This document shows, in pieces, positions 10,220-20,821 of a stretch of 64,000 bases of DNA. How positions within the stretch are numbered: the first letter of the stretch is position 1; each line of letters opens with the position of its first letter. Origin of the DNA: Juglans regia (lineage: Eukaryota; Streptophyta; Magnoliopsida; Fagales; Juglandaceae). The stretch is from positions 28,533,370 through 28,597,369 of the forward strand of contig NC_049904.1 of NCBI RefSeq assembly GCF_001411555.2, read 5' to 3'. Position numbers and translations under genes: made by a program. The notes below the pieces were generated by a model. It saw only the letters and a program-made list of their open reading frames with translations. It searched no databases and had not been told where the DNA came from.

Positions 10220-13200
10220 CTGGGTTTGTTCCAGCAAAGATTCCATACCAAAGATCATCTGTGATAAATGATGTTGCCCTTTCTACAGCACCAAGATACA
10301 CCCCAGGTCCAAGGCTGGGTGGCAATGGATGAAACATTTTTTGGTTTGGGTAGTCCAAATCAACTGCCACATGTCGATTTGTGAGGAAACCAACCTGTCT
10401 ATTTCCAGTTCGGCTTTTAACAATAGCACCCAAGGTTCCATATGTCTCTTGGCTAGCAACCTGCACAAGCAAAAAAGCACTTGGGTAATTTCAGGGGCGA
10501 AGGGGAAGATGCAAATCAGCAGAGCGCTACAGATCTCTTAAGCAAAATTGTCTCATAAGCATAATTGTGATTCATGCATAAGAGATAATAGGAATCTGGC
10601 AAAAGGAGTGTAACTGGTTTCATCAAAAGAAGAGCCAAATTTGATCAAACATTGTAGTAAAATTAACATTGAATTCAAAAAATTTATTTTTGTACTGGTT
10701 GGGGGGGGCTGCATGCGCGTACCAGAATATTGCACACCAAATTCCAGGAGTTCATTTTTTTTTATTGAAAACTGAATTTAACAACCCAATCCCACGTGGT
10801 AATATTAAGTTCAGAAAAGAACTTTCAAGGCAGCTATATAGTTACAATTTTTCCGACATATACTGATTGTAAATATGTATACTATTATTAATAACTGGAT
10901 TCAATAACATTATATATATGGATTTTATTGCTTCCACTCCAACAAGATTTCAACAAAGAATGAGAGAGAGAGAGACACTCTCATTATTGGTTTTTTGTTC
11001 AACACATACTCATGTCCCAAATATTGTAGCTTTTCATTTAGTTCAATCTTGATTCTTCCTAGCAAAAAAAGAAAAGAAAAGTTCAATCTTAAATCTTGCT
11101 TTAACACGGACTGAGAGATCACTAAATATGGAGTGTGGCAGGGAGGATAGGTTGCTTTGGATTCATCCTGGGAATAAGAACTTCTCGGTCAGATTATTGT
11201 ACAAGGTTATGTCGACCCAATCATCTAATGATTTTCAGTGCATTTGGAGAAGTAAAGTGCCTGTCAAGGTTGCTTTTTTTGTTTGGTTGGCCTCTCATGG
11301 GAAGATTTTGACTATTGATAAACTGAGAAAGCGTGGTATATTAATTATGGATTGGTGCTTTATGTGCAAAAGGAATGGTGACTCGGTGGACCACCTCCTT
11401 ATTGTGATGTGGTAAAGGTTTTATGGTATTACCTGGGCTAGGTGGGCGGTGGATCTATTGGCTTGTTGGACAGGAATTGCGGCTGTTTGGAAGATGGTGC
11501 CATTATGTCTTATGTGGTGTACATGGAATGAGAGGAATGGATGCTGTTTCGAGAATAGAGAACGTTCGTTGGGAGGGATTAGAGATTTTTTCTTCCATAC
11601 TTTGTTACTTTGGGCATCGGCTATTGTATTAGTTTTAATGCTTTTTCCAGCTCTTAGTTTTTAATTAGGTGTTTTCTCTTGTATAGTTCCTGTATACTTG
11701 AGCTATGCCTAATTATGTGGACCAATAAAGTTTCTTACTTATAAAAAAAAATCACTGAAGAACTGTCTAACAACTCCAATCCAGCATCATGATTAGTTTG
11801 GATTAACCAACCTGAGTAGTACTCTACTGGCCACTAATTTGCATTTGTTTTCCACATAATTTAACAAGCAAATAAAGCAGGAGTTCTCTTGAAGAGAAGC
11901 TAACTACCTGGGAGCCAGAACCAATACATGGATCGCTTCCTCTCAAACCATCTACAAGTTCTGTATATAACTGTTCTTTAGGAGTTGGAGCAGGTGCGCC
12001 AAAATAAGAGAATTCCACAACATCCACGTCACACCACACACCTCCTGGCCCCTGCCACAAATATTGAAAAGGCCCTTCAACTTCCAAAGCAAAAAATAAG
12101 AGCTCAGTCCATGCCATCAACAGCTTGAAATCTCAGCAAAATTTAGGTACTTAAAAATCCAGTTTCATCCGTAGAAAGCTAGAAATTTGTAACAGATAAT
12201 ATTTCTTTTCCCAACCCACTAGCTATTTTCTGGCTTCCAACCAAGCCTTTAGTTTCCAAAATCTTGTTATTTGGAGCAGAATAGACTTCGTTTTTGTAGG
12301 TTATTTGGACCAGAATAGAATTGATGTGACAACCAATCAAATTAACCTATGGTTGAAAAGATTATAAACATTATCAACAAACATATGAACAAAGATTATG
12401 AGCATATATTTGGAAGGACTCAGCACTGCTGGATCTTCTTGGAAGGGTATATGTGGGTGTATGTTGGAGGGCTCCAAGGGGAAGAATGTTGAAAGTGAAC
12501 AAAATTTGTAGGAGAGGAATAACCATAATGGATTTGTATTGTATAAGTTTCTAGTGGTTAGTTACCATATGAACTTTCTTAAATTCAGTGGTTAACGAGT
12601 TGGGGTATAATTGTGAAAGAGTTTGGAAGAGGAAGCATTTTCTTTGTTTTCTATCAAATCAGAGTAGAAAAGTATATCCTACATCACTTCAGGAGAAGGG
12701 ATTTACATTAATTTATAAAAGCAATATACAAAGAAGCATTAATTTTTAATTTAAGATTTAAATTTCAAAACATCAAGATCGGATAACAGTTTGAAATGCA
12801 ATTGAAGCATGTCTTATGTGGACAATCAGAGACAAAGGGACAATTGGACCTTCGAAGGGTTGGGCATAATCTAGTTTCAGTTAAATCTTTATTCTTCAGA
12901 TCTTTGTATAACCGGATGACTGCTTTAGACAGTGTTCATTTACTTTTATATTAAGATTTTATAAATCCTTGAAATTCCATTGAAATCTTTATGAGATGTT
13001 CTCATATACTTCTGGTGTACTTGAACATTCTCCTTTTATTGATAAAGAGATTTTTTTTTTTTCTTTCTTCATGAGAAGGCAACAGACATATAAAGAAATC
13101 ATTTGAACACCCAAAGCAAAGCCAGAAGTATCAAATTCCCCCACCTCAAGGGCAGCAGGTAAACACTGGACATGGTTGAGACATTGCCTATGAACCTTGC

Positions 13201-13639
13201 GTGCAACAAATACAAGAATTGCAGGAATATCTGTCAGCACACCCTTGCGAATTCGAAAACCAATTGCCGTGCCAAGACTAACCCGGCGCAAGATCTTGCT
13301 ATGAAACGCCCTAATGGTCATCAGCTCAAGCAATGAGGTAGCTTGCAGCCCTGTTGGCAACTGCCCCAGGGTTTCAGGCAGCACCCCCTTTTGAAGGTTT
13401 CCAAAGTAATTTGCCCTATCTTCTGCCGCGTCATTTAATCGACTTGAAGTAGGCCATGAGAAGTAGGCAGCATTGCTTTCAGAGTGCTGAGCACCTGATG
13501 CAAAAGGTTGCAGGGGTGATGGACATGACGAAGGCAGATTAGAATAATAGCAGCAGTTTCTTTCCAAGTCTAGAGCTGATTCATCTGATTGTGTCGACCC
13601 CGAGTGATGAAATCTTAAATCTAGTTGGTTCCTGTCCAT
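10220..13639 (-). CDS. NAL1: NARROW LEAF1-like trypsin-type protease, 5' three coding exons
   Basis: Coding exons on the minus strand: 13145-13639, 11908-12051 and 10220-10460; the remainder lies left of the window. All junctions are GT-AG and phases agree. The protein begins M-D-R-N-Q-L-D-L-R-F-H-H-S-G, typical of plant NAL1/At2g35155-type proteins. Recognisable blocks are G-V-L-P-E-T-L-G, L-L-E-L-M-T-I-R-A-F-H-S, and T-N-R-H-V-A-V-D-L. The last holds the His of the trypsin-like triad; the Asp and Ser regions would be in missing exons. In rice NAL1 controls leaf width and venation and is a nuclear/cytoplasmic protease; transfer to this copy is by homology. Intron 2 contains LINE4, and intron 3 appears to contain the whole LINE nest. 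Whether the gene still produces full-length mRNA cannot be seen here. Confidence 0.9.
10461..11124 (-). other. NAL1-like intron 2, left part
   Basis: AT-rich intron sequence between the exon 3 acceptor and LINE4. It contains a G-run at about 10698-10707 and a short GA repeat near 10963. No coding signal seen. Confidence 0.6.
11125..11750 (+). mobile_element. LINE4, 5'-truncated L1 tail in NAL1-like intron 2
   Basis: Plus-strand 3' end of an L1-type element, antisense to the host gene. It starts near the G-R-E-D-R-L-L-W-I-H-P motif and runs through K-V-A-F-F-V-W and the zinc-binding C-F-M-C-K ... H-L-L block, with a frameshift near 11400. It ends with a polyadenylation signal (11724), TTACTTAT and an A run at 11743-11751. 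ATCACTA at 11118-11124 and ATCACTG after the A run may be a short target-site duplication. Confidence 0.8.
12052..13144 (-). other. NAL1-like intron 1
   Basis: Intron between the L-P-A-A-L-E and G-P-G-G-V-W exons. AT-rich; no repeat or gene recognised. Confidence 0.7.
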
Positions 13640-13744
13640 CTTTGAGCTCTCCTACATTATATTCAAAGCCTCTAAGAAATCCAAATTTATAGTCATGGAA
13701 CTCCATGAAATTACAAGGTTCAATTTCAAATCTAGGCATCAAGT

Positions 13745-13798
13745 TTAGATCATTCATTAATCAATATTGTCCATCAACATTACAATTTACTTATCAAA
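13745..13798 (+). mobile_element. 54-bp LINE-tail micro-insertion
   Basis: AAATCTAGGCATCAAGT occurs at 13728-13744 and exactly again at 13799-13815, a 17-bp direct duplication. The 54 bases between end with TTTACTTATCAAAAA, matching the 3' terminus of the window's LINEs. It reads as a severely 5'-truncated LINE integration in the presumed 5' UTR intron of the NAL1-like gene. Confidence 0.75.
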
Positions 13799-14439
13799 AA
13801 ATCTAGGCATCAAGTCCGTCAAACAATACTTTTGAGCAAGAACTATTTTACAGATGATATAGACAGCAAATAGATGATACAGGCAGCAAGAACCAAGATT
13901 ACCATACACTAAATTACCAACCATAAAACAAATGGAAGACTACAATATAAAATAAAAAAAATCCATTTAATCTATAAACCCCTTTTTTTTTTTTTTTTTG
14001 CAAAGCAGATAGAGACATCAAAACAAAATCCCAATTTAGAATATAATCAGTTACTGAAGCCCAAATCAAGAGCACGTGAGAGAACCTACAGGCTCTTCCG
14101 GCACAAAGAAGATTTATGGTCTTCTTTGAGTACTAAAACAAGCTGTGAAACTCACTAAAAATACGAATCTTCCACGCATTTAATGGAAGTAGGAGGCCAA
14201 CAATATTTGATCACAAATCCAAAAAAACCAAATATATATACATATATAAATATATAATAATAATTACCACCTCCACCATCTTCAAAGCTAGAGAGTAAAG
14301 AAAATTTGTAGAAAGGAACGTGAGAAGAGAACTCATAAGAAGAATGAAGATTTAATGCTGACCAAGATACGAAAATCATCGCCTTTTCATTCGAAAATAT
14401 AAAATGAAGAAAAGGGGACAAGTGAGGTAACCACAAAGA

Positions 14440-14461
14440 TGAGAGAGAGAGAGAGAGAGAG
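14440..14461. repeat. (GA)n microsatellite
   Basis: Uninterrupted GA repeat of about 11 units in the presumed 5' UTR intron of the NAL1-like gene. Confidence 0.95.
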
Positions 14462-14640
14462 TAAACAGAGAAAACCACAGATATCCAAAAAAACCCAGAT
14501 AAAATATTTGAAAAAATATGAACTTGAAGGCTGATCCGGACAGAACTCACCGGTCAACAATGGTGGGGCTTTGATGGAGGAGGAATCGGAGCTAAGGCTC
14601 TTGACGACTTTCATGCCCTAGTAAAGATTTAGCACCGCAC

Positions 14641-15030
14641 ACATCATCTACCAGATCAAGATGGCAGCACAGAAACCCTTCATCAACGGAAGTAATTTAC
14701 CCACCGCATAGGGATTAGTATGGTATGCCTTGGGAGTGATAGAGAGAGAGGCAGAGCCATGAAGGAGAGAGCCACAAATTCTAGTGAGAGAGAGCTGCTC
14801 TATTTAGAGAGAGAAATAATCAAAAAATAAGTAAATCCAAAGTATCTGTTACTTTCGAATCATAGAAAAAAACAAATTGTCGGAGAACAAAAAAACATCA
14901 ACCGCTCTAGTAAATGTATATAAATTCACGCTTTCTTTACTTTCTTCTTTGTTGTTGCCTTTAATCTTTTCCTTTTCTTTTTGCCTTTTCGGCCGTTCAT
15001 GTGCATCACAACAATTCTGGGTGGAGGGTT
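14641..15030 (-). promoter_or_regulatory. Upstream region of the NAL1-like gene
   Basis: GA/CT-rich sequence around 14738-14815 on the presumed promoter side of the minus-strand gene. On the minus strand a TAAATAGA element near 14800 could serve as a TATA-like box. No element is proven. Confidence 0.35.
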
Positions 15031-15478
15031 TTAACGGAGGAGAAATGGGTCATGAGCCATGTAGTATATAAAGGAGAATTTCTTGAATCCCATTGATATT
15101 TTGTTTGGTGCGGATATAGGGCCCCCTTCACGTTTGCTCCCCAAAACTATCACACCCTTCACCTCGGATAATTCAACTCTCCCGATTGGGGGTGGGATAT
15201 GGGAAAAGAGAGGGTTGTACCCTTCTGCTCTTGAGCATTTCAATTCACACCCAATTATTTCAAAGATAATAGATATGGGATCCCATGCTTGCTGTATGCT
15301 CTTTTCCAATTTCCATTTTGAGGTTATGAAAGAGAGGCTCGGAGACAATGGTGGGATGAATTTAGAAGTGGGGCACAAAGACGAGAGCTGGACAAGTGCC
15401 TCCATATCCCATAAAATATCATTACGACTTTTACTTGTCTCCTTCATTATCTCAAGAGTTGTGCAACATATAAGTTGA
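15031..15478. other. Unassigned segment open on both strands
   Basis: Open on the plus strand for 131 codons (15083-15478) and on the minus strand for 138 codons (15031-15447) across almost the same bases. The segment is less AT-rich than its flanks. I recognise neither protein, and no splice or start context favours one strand. It could be an exon of an unknown gene, a relic of captured sequence, or chance. Confidence 0.3.
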
Positions 15479-15671
15479 TACTTTATATATTATTTAAAAA
15501 ATATATAATTTTATTCATTTATCCTCATGTTTCATATTTTATATTTTATTAAACATAAAAATAAAAAAATAAATTTATATATTTTTTAAATAATATACAA
15601 AAATATAAGACTTATGTATAGAATTTTTCTTATCTCAATAGTGAAGTTAAGAGAGGTCCTCCCTCCTCCTT

Positions 15672-15687
15672 CCCCCCCCCCCCCCCC
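15672..15687. repeat. Poly-C run (16 C)
   Basis: Homopolymer tract embedded in a C/T-rich stretch; a likely slippage site and assembly-uncertain position. Confidence 0.95.
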
Positions 15688-15844
15688 TCTCTCGGTGTGC
15701 TAAGGCTTATTCTATTTTTAAGTCGAGTATATATTCATATTATTTAAATAATAATATTTGATTTACAAGACATCTCACATTATATATCAATATGTGATTG
15801 GTTATTTTTATCATTTTATTTAAATACATAAATTTACACACAAA

Positions 15845-16008
15845 AAAATATATTTATCATCTTTTACACCACACACTAACATGTAGTTTGTCATTTTTAT
15901 TCTTCTATTTTAAACACGCATGTATTGATGTATAAATATATGTGTTTAAACAGAAAAATAAAAATAATAAATCACATGTTAATGTGTGGTGTGAAGATGA
16001 TAAGTAGC
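15845..16008. mobile_element. MITE-like hairpin element A
   Basis: The arm at about 15850-15910 (with CACCACACACTAACATG) is the imperfect reverse complement of the arm at about 15950-16008 (with CATGTTAATGTGTGGTG). The loop is short. Related GTGTGGTGTA-type pieces recur near 16360 and 16425, so this is a small inverted-repeat family. Confidence 0.65.
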
Positions 16009-16615
16009 ATTTAAATAAAAAACTTTGCTATTTATAAGCCTCATACTCCACAATTTCTTTTATTTTTTTAATTTTGTTAATTTTTTAAAAATTTGTGGTT
16101 TTATTCTTCGTAAAATAATTAAATTATTCTACTTATATTCTATATACCACACATTTGATAAGATAAAACAATTAAAAATATAATAACAATGGTCATGTGT
16201 GAGGCTTATGAATAGAATTTTTCTTAAATAAATAATTTTGTTACTCATCATCCCACACACTACACTTATTTTTATTTTTTTATTCCTCATAAATTAATTG
16301 AGTTCTTCTACTTATCATCTATACTCCATACATTTGGGAAGAGAAAAAAATGATGTATTGTGTGTGGTGTAAAGATAATGAATAGAATTTTTTTAAATAA
16401 AATGATAAAATGATAAATAACATGTTGATGTGTGGTGTAGATGATAATAAGTAAAATTTTTCTAAAATTTATTATTATAATACATTTTATTCTCTACACA
16501 CTAATTTGACAAAATAGATCAAACATAGTCCTCACATAAACCTTGTCACAATAAACTCTCTCTCTCACACAGAATCTCTTTCTAATTGTTATCCCAAATA
16601 TTCTCTTTCAGGATT

Positions 16616-16737
16616 TTGTTATATATCAGTTACTATTTATCTCCATACTTCACACTTAATAGTTTTTTTATAGAGTATGAGGTGTTTTTCATAAGATGTG
16701 GAGTATCAAATAGTGAATAGTAACTGATGAGAAGAGT
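16616..16737. mobile_element. MITE-like hairpin element B
   Basis: An arm starting TATCAGTTACTATTTA near 16624 is answered by TGAATAGTAACTGATG near 16715-16732 in inverted orientation. The whole is about 120 bp and could fold into one long hairpin. Confidence 0.6.
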
Positions 16738-16784
16738 TATTCTCATCTTAAACTTTTATCATCAGCTTTATCTTCTAATGATCT

Positions 16785-17350
16785 TTAAATAGTGACGACC
16801 TTATTTTATTGTAAGCCTTTTACATAGATGTGGGCGGAGCCAGCACCCCGCTGCCCCGCCTTGCATCTGGCCCCCTAGCGAGGACTAGGGCCCAACCCCG
16901 CCTTGCACCTCTTTTTTTTAATATAAATATATAAATATTTATTAATGTTTATTATTTTTACTATATATAAATCTAGTAATATGTATTAAGTATAATTTTT
17001 ACTTAATACTTTATATAAATTGTGTACTAGAGTGACCTTTTTATATATCTTCATAATACAAGTCTCACACTTAAGCAATGTGAAACTTTTGTATTATACT
17101 ACAACTTACACAATATATGTACTAGTAAATTTAAAAACTACATAATTTTTAAATTATAATCATATTTACAAATATGAATTTCCGCCCTGCCCCCGACATG
17201 CGAGGCGGGGGTGAAAGCCCTACCCTGCGGCCCATGCGAGGCAGGGGCAAGAAGGGGCTACCCCGCATCCTACAGTACGGGTAGCACTCCTATTTTTACA
17301 TAAAGGCTAAGTTAAATAGTGACGTTATTTTATTGTAAGTCTTTTACATA
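16785..17350. repeat. Direct repeats flanking a GC-capped AT-rich segment
   Basis: TTAAATAGTGACG followed by TTATTTTATTGTAAG and a further 11 bases occurs at 16785-16826 and again at 17312-17350, with a 3-base gap difference. Between them, two GC-rich caps (about 16830-16912 and 17176-17280, rich in CCCCGCC and GCGAGGCGGGG) enclose a strongly AT-rich core. No coding potential is seen. Confidence 0.6.
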
Positions 17351-18082
17351 AAGACCTTATTTTAAAATACAAGACGATGCAATTTGACGTGTTAATCACT
17401 GAGTTAAATTGTTAAGATCAATATAGTAAGCATTCAATTCATCCACCAAAATATAGGAACCTTTGAGTTCATGATACTTCTAAGACTCATTTTTTCTCTA
17501 AATCTTATATTACTTTAATTTTAAGACACTTGTGTAATTACTATTCTTTTCCCATCATGATTTCTAACATATCAATACAAATAATATATCTTTTATTTTT
17601 CCTAATTAAAAAAAAACACTAAAAAAATATACTATTATTAAAAATTTATTTATAATTTTAAAATGACTAAATTTATCACGTGTAACACTTAAAAAAATGG
17701 TGCATTTAGAAGCATAATGTACCATATATCGTGAGATTGGATTCATGGAATGTTTACACGTTTCAATGATCTTTCAATTTGATGATATTTATTCTCGCTC
17801 TCATGAATTTCTATACATCAATCGAAAAAATATGGTTATAATTATGCTTGTTGTTTCTACTTTGGGTGGAAGAGATCAAAGATTCAAAAAGCTTCGAGCC
17901 AAAAAGTCATCCCATGGCACAAACTCAACAAAGTAATTATTGGAGAGATGTCATTTGTAAACTATACAGTATGGACCTTTAAAAACAACGGTAATTTTGC
18001 ACGATATGATTTAATATGATCCATCAGATTATATATCTACTTTTTATTATAAATAAAAACAAATGTATTACAATTGGTTAGG

Positions 18083-18350
18083 TTTGGATTGAGAAACACT
18101 CTCAATCCATCTCATCTCATCATTTCAATTTTTATAAATTTACATATAAAATATAATAAACAATTCAATTTTTTAAAAATTTTAAATAATAATAATATTA
18201 AAAAATAATATTTTAACAATATTTATTCAATTTTTTTAATTTTCATCTCACTACTATTTATTACTATTAACAAATTTTAACTCATAAATTTTATTATTAT
18301 TCACAAATCATCTCAACTTATCTCATATCGTCTCTGAATTCAAACGGACG
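18083..18350. mobile_element. Tourist-like MITE remnant
   Basis: Starts with a GGTTTGGATTGAG-type end and contains CATCTCATCTCATCA, AATAATAATATTAAA and TCATCTCAACTTATCTC blocks. It ends near TTCAAACGGAC. The same block order occurs in the better-preserved copies at 27446, 40585, 45951 and 63762. Confidence 0.65.
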
Positions 18351-18844
18351 TGTATCTATTTAAATTTCATTATTCAAGATTTATGCGTAGACCTAACAAT
18401 TTTTTAAAAAGAAATATACGAATAAGATTTAATATTTTTTTTTCATAAGAAACACGTAAGCTTTCAATAAACTACCTTAAGAGATTGTAATATTTGAACC
18501 GGGATTAGACAACATAATCTTGACACAGATGTCCAAATCAAATTTAAGAGGAAAACACATTTGCAAGTTGCAACCTCACATTATATTCTCTTAAACCAAT
18601 GTGTCAAGAAACTTGTCCACTCGTGACAGTAAAGATTAAAAAAAAGAGTAAGGATACATGTAAAACTCCTTTTATAATTATTTATATAATTATATTTTAA
18701 AATAGGATATTTATATAAAATGATATTACTTTTATGAATTGTTTTACAAAAATATCCCTCATTTAAAATATAATTATATAAAATATTATAAAAAGAATTA
18801 TGTCTATCATTTTCCATTTTTGTATTGGGTTATATAATTATATT

Positions 18845-19463
18845 AGAACATTAGTAGTGAAATCAATAAAGTTTAGTCAAAATTTGACTAAAAAATTCAC
18901 TTTTATAAATTTAACTAGTCACTTTTCAACAACACCAAATAACAAACTCTCTAAATCTATCACTATTCTATTAAAATATTGATCTTGATATTTTTATTTA
19001 TTTTAATTCTAATTATAATTTAAATATTTATTCATTATTAAAAAAATACACATTAATTTTCTAATATTGATATTAGATTTTACAAGAAAAATTGATATCA
19101 ACTATCATAATATTGCAGAATTAGAACTTGAATCACTTCAGCAAGATGATACAACGTTATTGAAATGATGATTAATGGAGACTGGCCACGTTAAGTTTGG
19201 GATTTGGGTGCCTCGTGCTTTTGAAACGAAGAGAAATTTTCAAAAATTGTGAGCTCTCACAAAACGAATAGCACAAGGGAGAGGGAATTTTTTATGCCTA
19301 AATAATATTTGACCAGCAATTTGGACTCAACAGATTTTGTCAGTGAAAATTATCAAAGTTAAAAATATTGTAGTTTTGTTGAGTCTATTATAGTAAATTT
19401 TTATGTAATCTAGTTAAAATTTGACCAAAATATAACTTTGTTGAGTTCACTGTTAGTGTTCTA
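18845..19463. mobile_element. Non-autonomous element with long terminal inverted repeats
   Basis: AGAACATTAGTAGTGAAATC at 18845 is the imperfect reverse complement of the right end, which finishes AGTTCACTGTTAGTGTTCT near 19463. Homology continues inward through GTCAAAATTTGACTA-like sequence. About 620 bp with no ORF. The family is not identified. Confidence 0.5.
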
Positions 19464-19868
19464 GGTGTAAAAAATTATCTATCATGTATCTAGTAAGTCA
19501 CATCAATTCATAAAATAATTTTTATAATTTTTCTTTAATCAAACATTTGTTGTGTGTATATATTTGCTTGGAAAGATATTATTAATTTTTTTTAGAAAGA
19601 TATTATTAATTGCTTACAAAACACCCTACTCTTTTGAAAAAAGAAAAAATCCAATAATAGAAAAAAATGATCGTAACTGAATTCATAATCTAAACATACT
19701 AAAAAAAAGGGTCCAAAATAAGCAAAAACCATGGAGGTCGATGAGGATTGAGGAGGTGAAGGAGTCTGTGTCGGTGAGGAAGTACGATATGCTGAAATCT
19801 GAACCAGTAACCAAAAAAAAAAAAAAACCCTAAATCTGGAGGACCAACAAGAGGAGAAGTAGAAGAAG

Positions 19869-20129
19869 ATGGTGTCGGACGGGTGCGAGCGGCTCCAGCG
19901 GGCGCTGGAGGAGTGCCACAGGAAGGTGCCTCTCGGTCCGGCTCGGGATGCGGCGTGCAAGCACCTTAACCGGGCGCTGGCGCAGTGCCTGGTCTCGCTG
20001 GCCTGTCCGGACGAGATGGAGGCCGTCCGGAGTTTCTGCTCGAGCGGTGGGACCGCGACAAAGCGGGCCCAGTGCCAACAGGCACAGCTGTCCCTCTCTG
20101 TGTGTCTCAGTTCCCTTCAACAACCATGA
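19869..20129 (+). CDS. Twin-CX9C (CHCH-type) small mitochondrial protein
   Basis: Intronless gene of 86 residues. The cysteines are spaced in exact CX9C pairs: C-E-R-L-Q-R-A-L-E-E-C near residues 6-16 and C-K-H-L-N-R-A-L-A-Q-C near 30-40. A third pair, C-Q-Q-A-Q-L-S-L-S-V-C, lies near the C-terminus. Twin CX9C proteins are imported and oxidised by the Mia40 relay in the mitochondrial intermembrane space; many assist cytochrome oxidase or complex I assembly. The exact orthologue cannot be named from sequence alone. The ATG at 19869 is the first in a GC-rich island within AT-rich DNA and has a purine-rich leader (AGAAGAAG). It converges on the reductase gene to the right. Confidence 0.88.
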   Translation: MVSDGCERLQRALEECHRKVPLGPARDAACKHLNRALAQCLVSLACPDEMEAVRSFCSSGGTATKRAQCQQAQLSLSVCLSSLQQP

Positions 20130-20821
20130 CGCAAACGCAGCCCTTTCAGTCGTAGATTACCATTAGATTTTGTGTTTGTGCTGTATATGGAGATGAATTC
20201 GTACGACGAATAACAGAGTTGCAAAATCAGGAAGGAAACTTTTTTTCTGATATTGAAAATATCATGTTCCTGAGTCTTTGCAAATTTTCAATGATGTTCA
20301 AACGGTGCTTGCTAGAGTGACTGAAAATGTTCGGATCCCCATGATATCAACTTTTCTTTTCTTTTTTCCCCCCTATGCTCATCTGTGGCCGCAATTTCAA
20401 GTACTTGGGTTTAGACCCAAAAAAAGAAGGAAAATAATCAGAAGAATCCTCACGACAAGATTAAGCAGTGGTTGTATATTATCCATTACTGGGGTGTCTT
20501 CTATTGAAGTTTTCCTAAAAACTTCTTGAGACTGTTATGATTTATGTGCCACTTTCCTAATCATATATCTACCATTACATCCATAATGGCAAAATATCAT
20601 ATGAGAGAGCACAAATGTAACTATCACAGTAATCTGCATGGAGGACACAGAGATACGCTTGGAGGATATCACAGTCATATACTCATCATCGCATTTATCT
20701 AAAATAATTACTACCACACAAACTTCTAAAGATTCTATTTTCCCTTTGGATAGATGAAAGTGAAAATCTTGTGACTTCAAGATACAGACATTTCATCTTA
20801 TTGACTGCAATTACACAAAAT
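20130..20821. other. 3' flanks of convergent CHCH and reductase genes
   Basis: Non-coding stretch holding the 3' UTR of the CHCH gene (+) and that of the reductase (-). No repeat recognised. Confidence 0.6.

Larger units (their letters stand above)
13640..14640 (-). promoter_or_regulatory. Probable 5' UTR of the NAL1-like gene with an intron and upstream ORF
   Basis: A plausible first exon ends at 14551 before a GTGAGT donor, and a plausible acceptor joins at 13669, 30 bases before the main ATG at 13637-13639. In this model an upstream ATG at 14612-14614 opens a reading frame (M-K-V-V-K-S-L-S-S-D) that crosses the junction. It overlaps the main start in another frame and ends within the first 20 codons of the main ORF. 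The intron holds a GA microsatellite (14440-14461) and a LINE-tail micro-insertion. The transcript start is unknown, so this is inferred. Confidence 0.45.
15479..19868. other. AT-rich intergenic region with MITE-like inverted repeats
   Basis: About 4.4 kb with no recognisable gene. It contains a 16-base C run (15672-15687), inverted-repeat elements (listed separately), a GC-capped segment (16785-17350) and the CHCH gene promoter at its right end. Confidence 0.75.
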
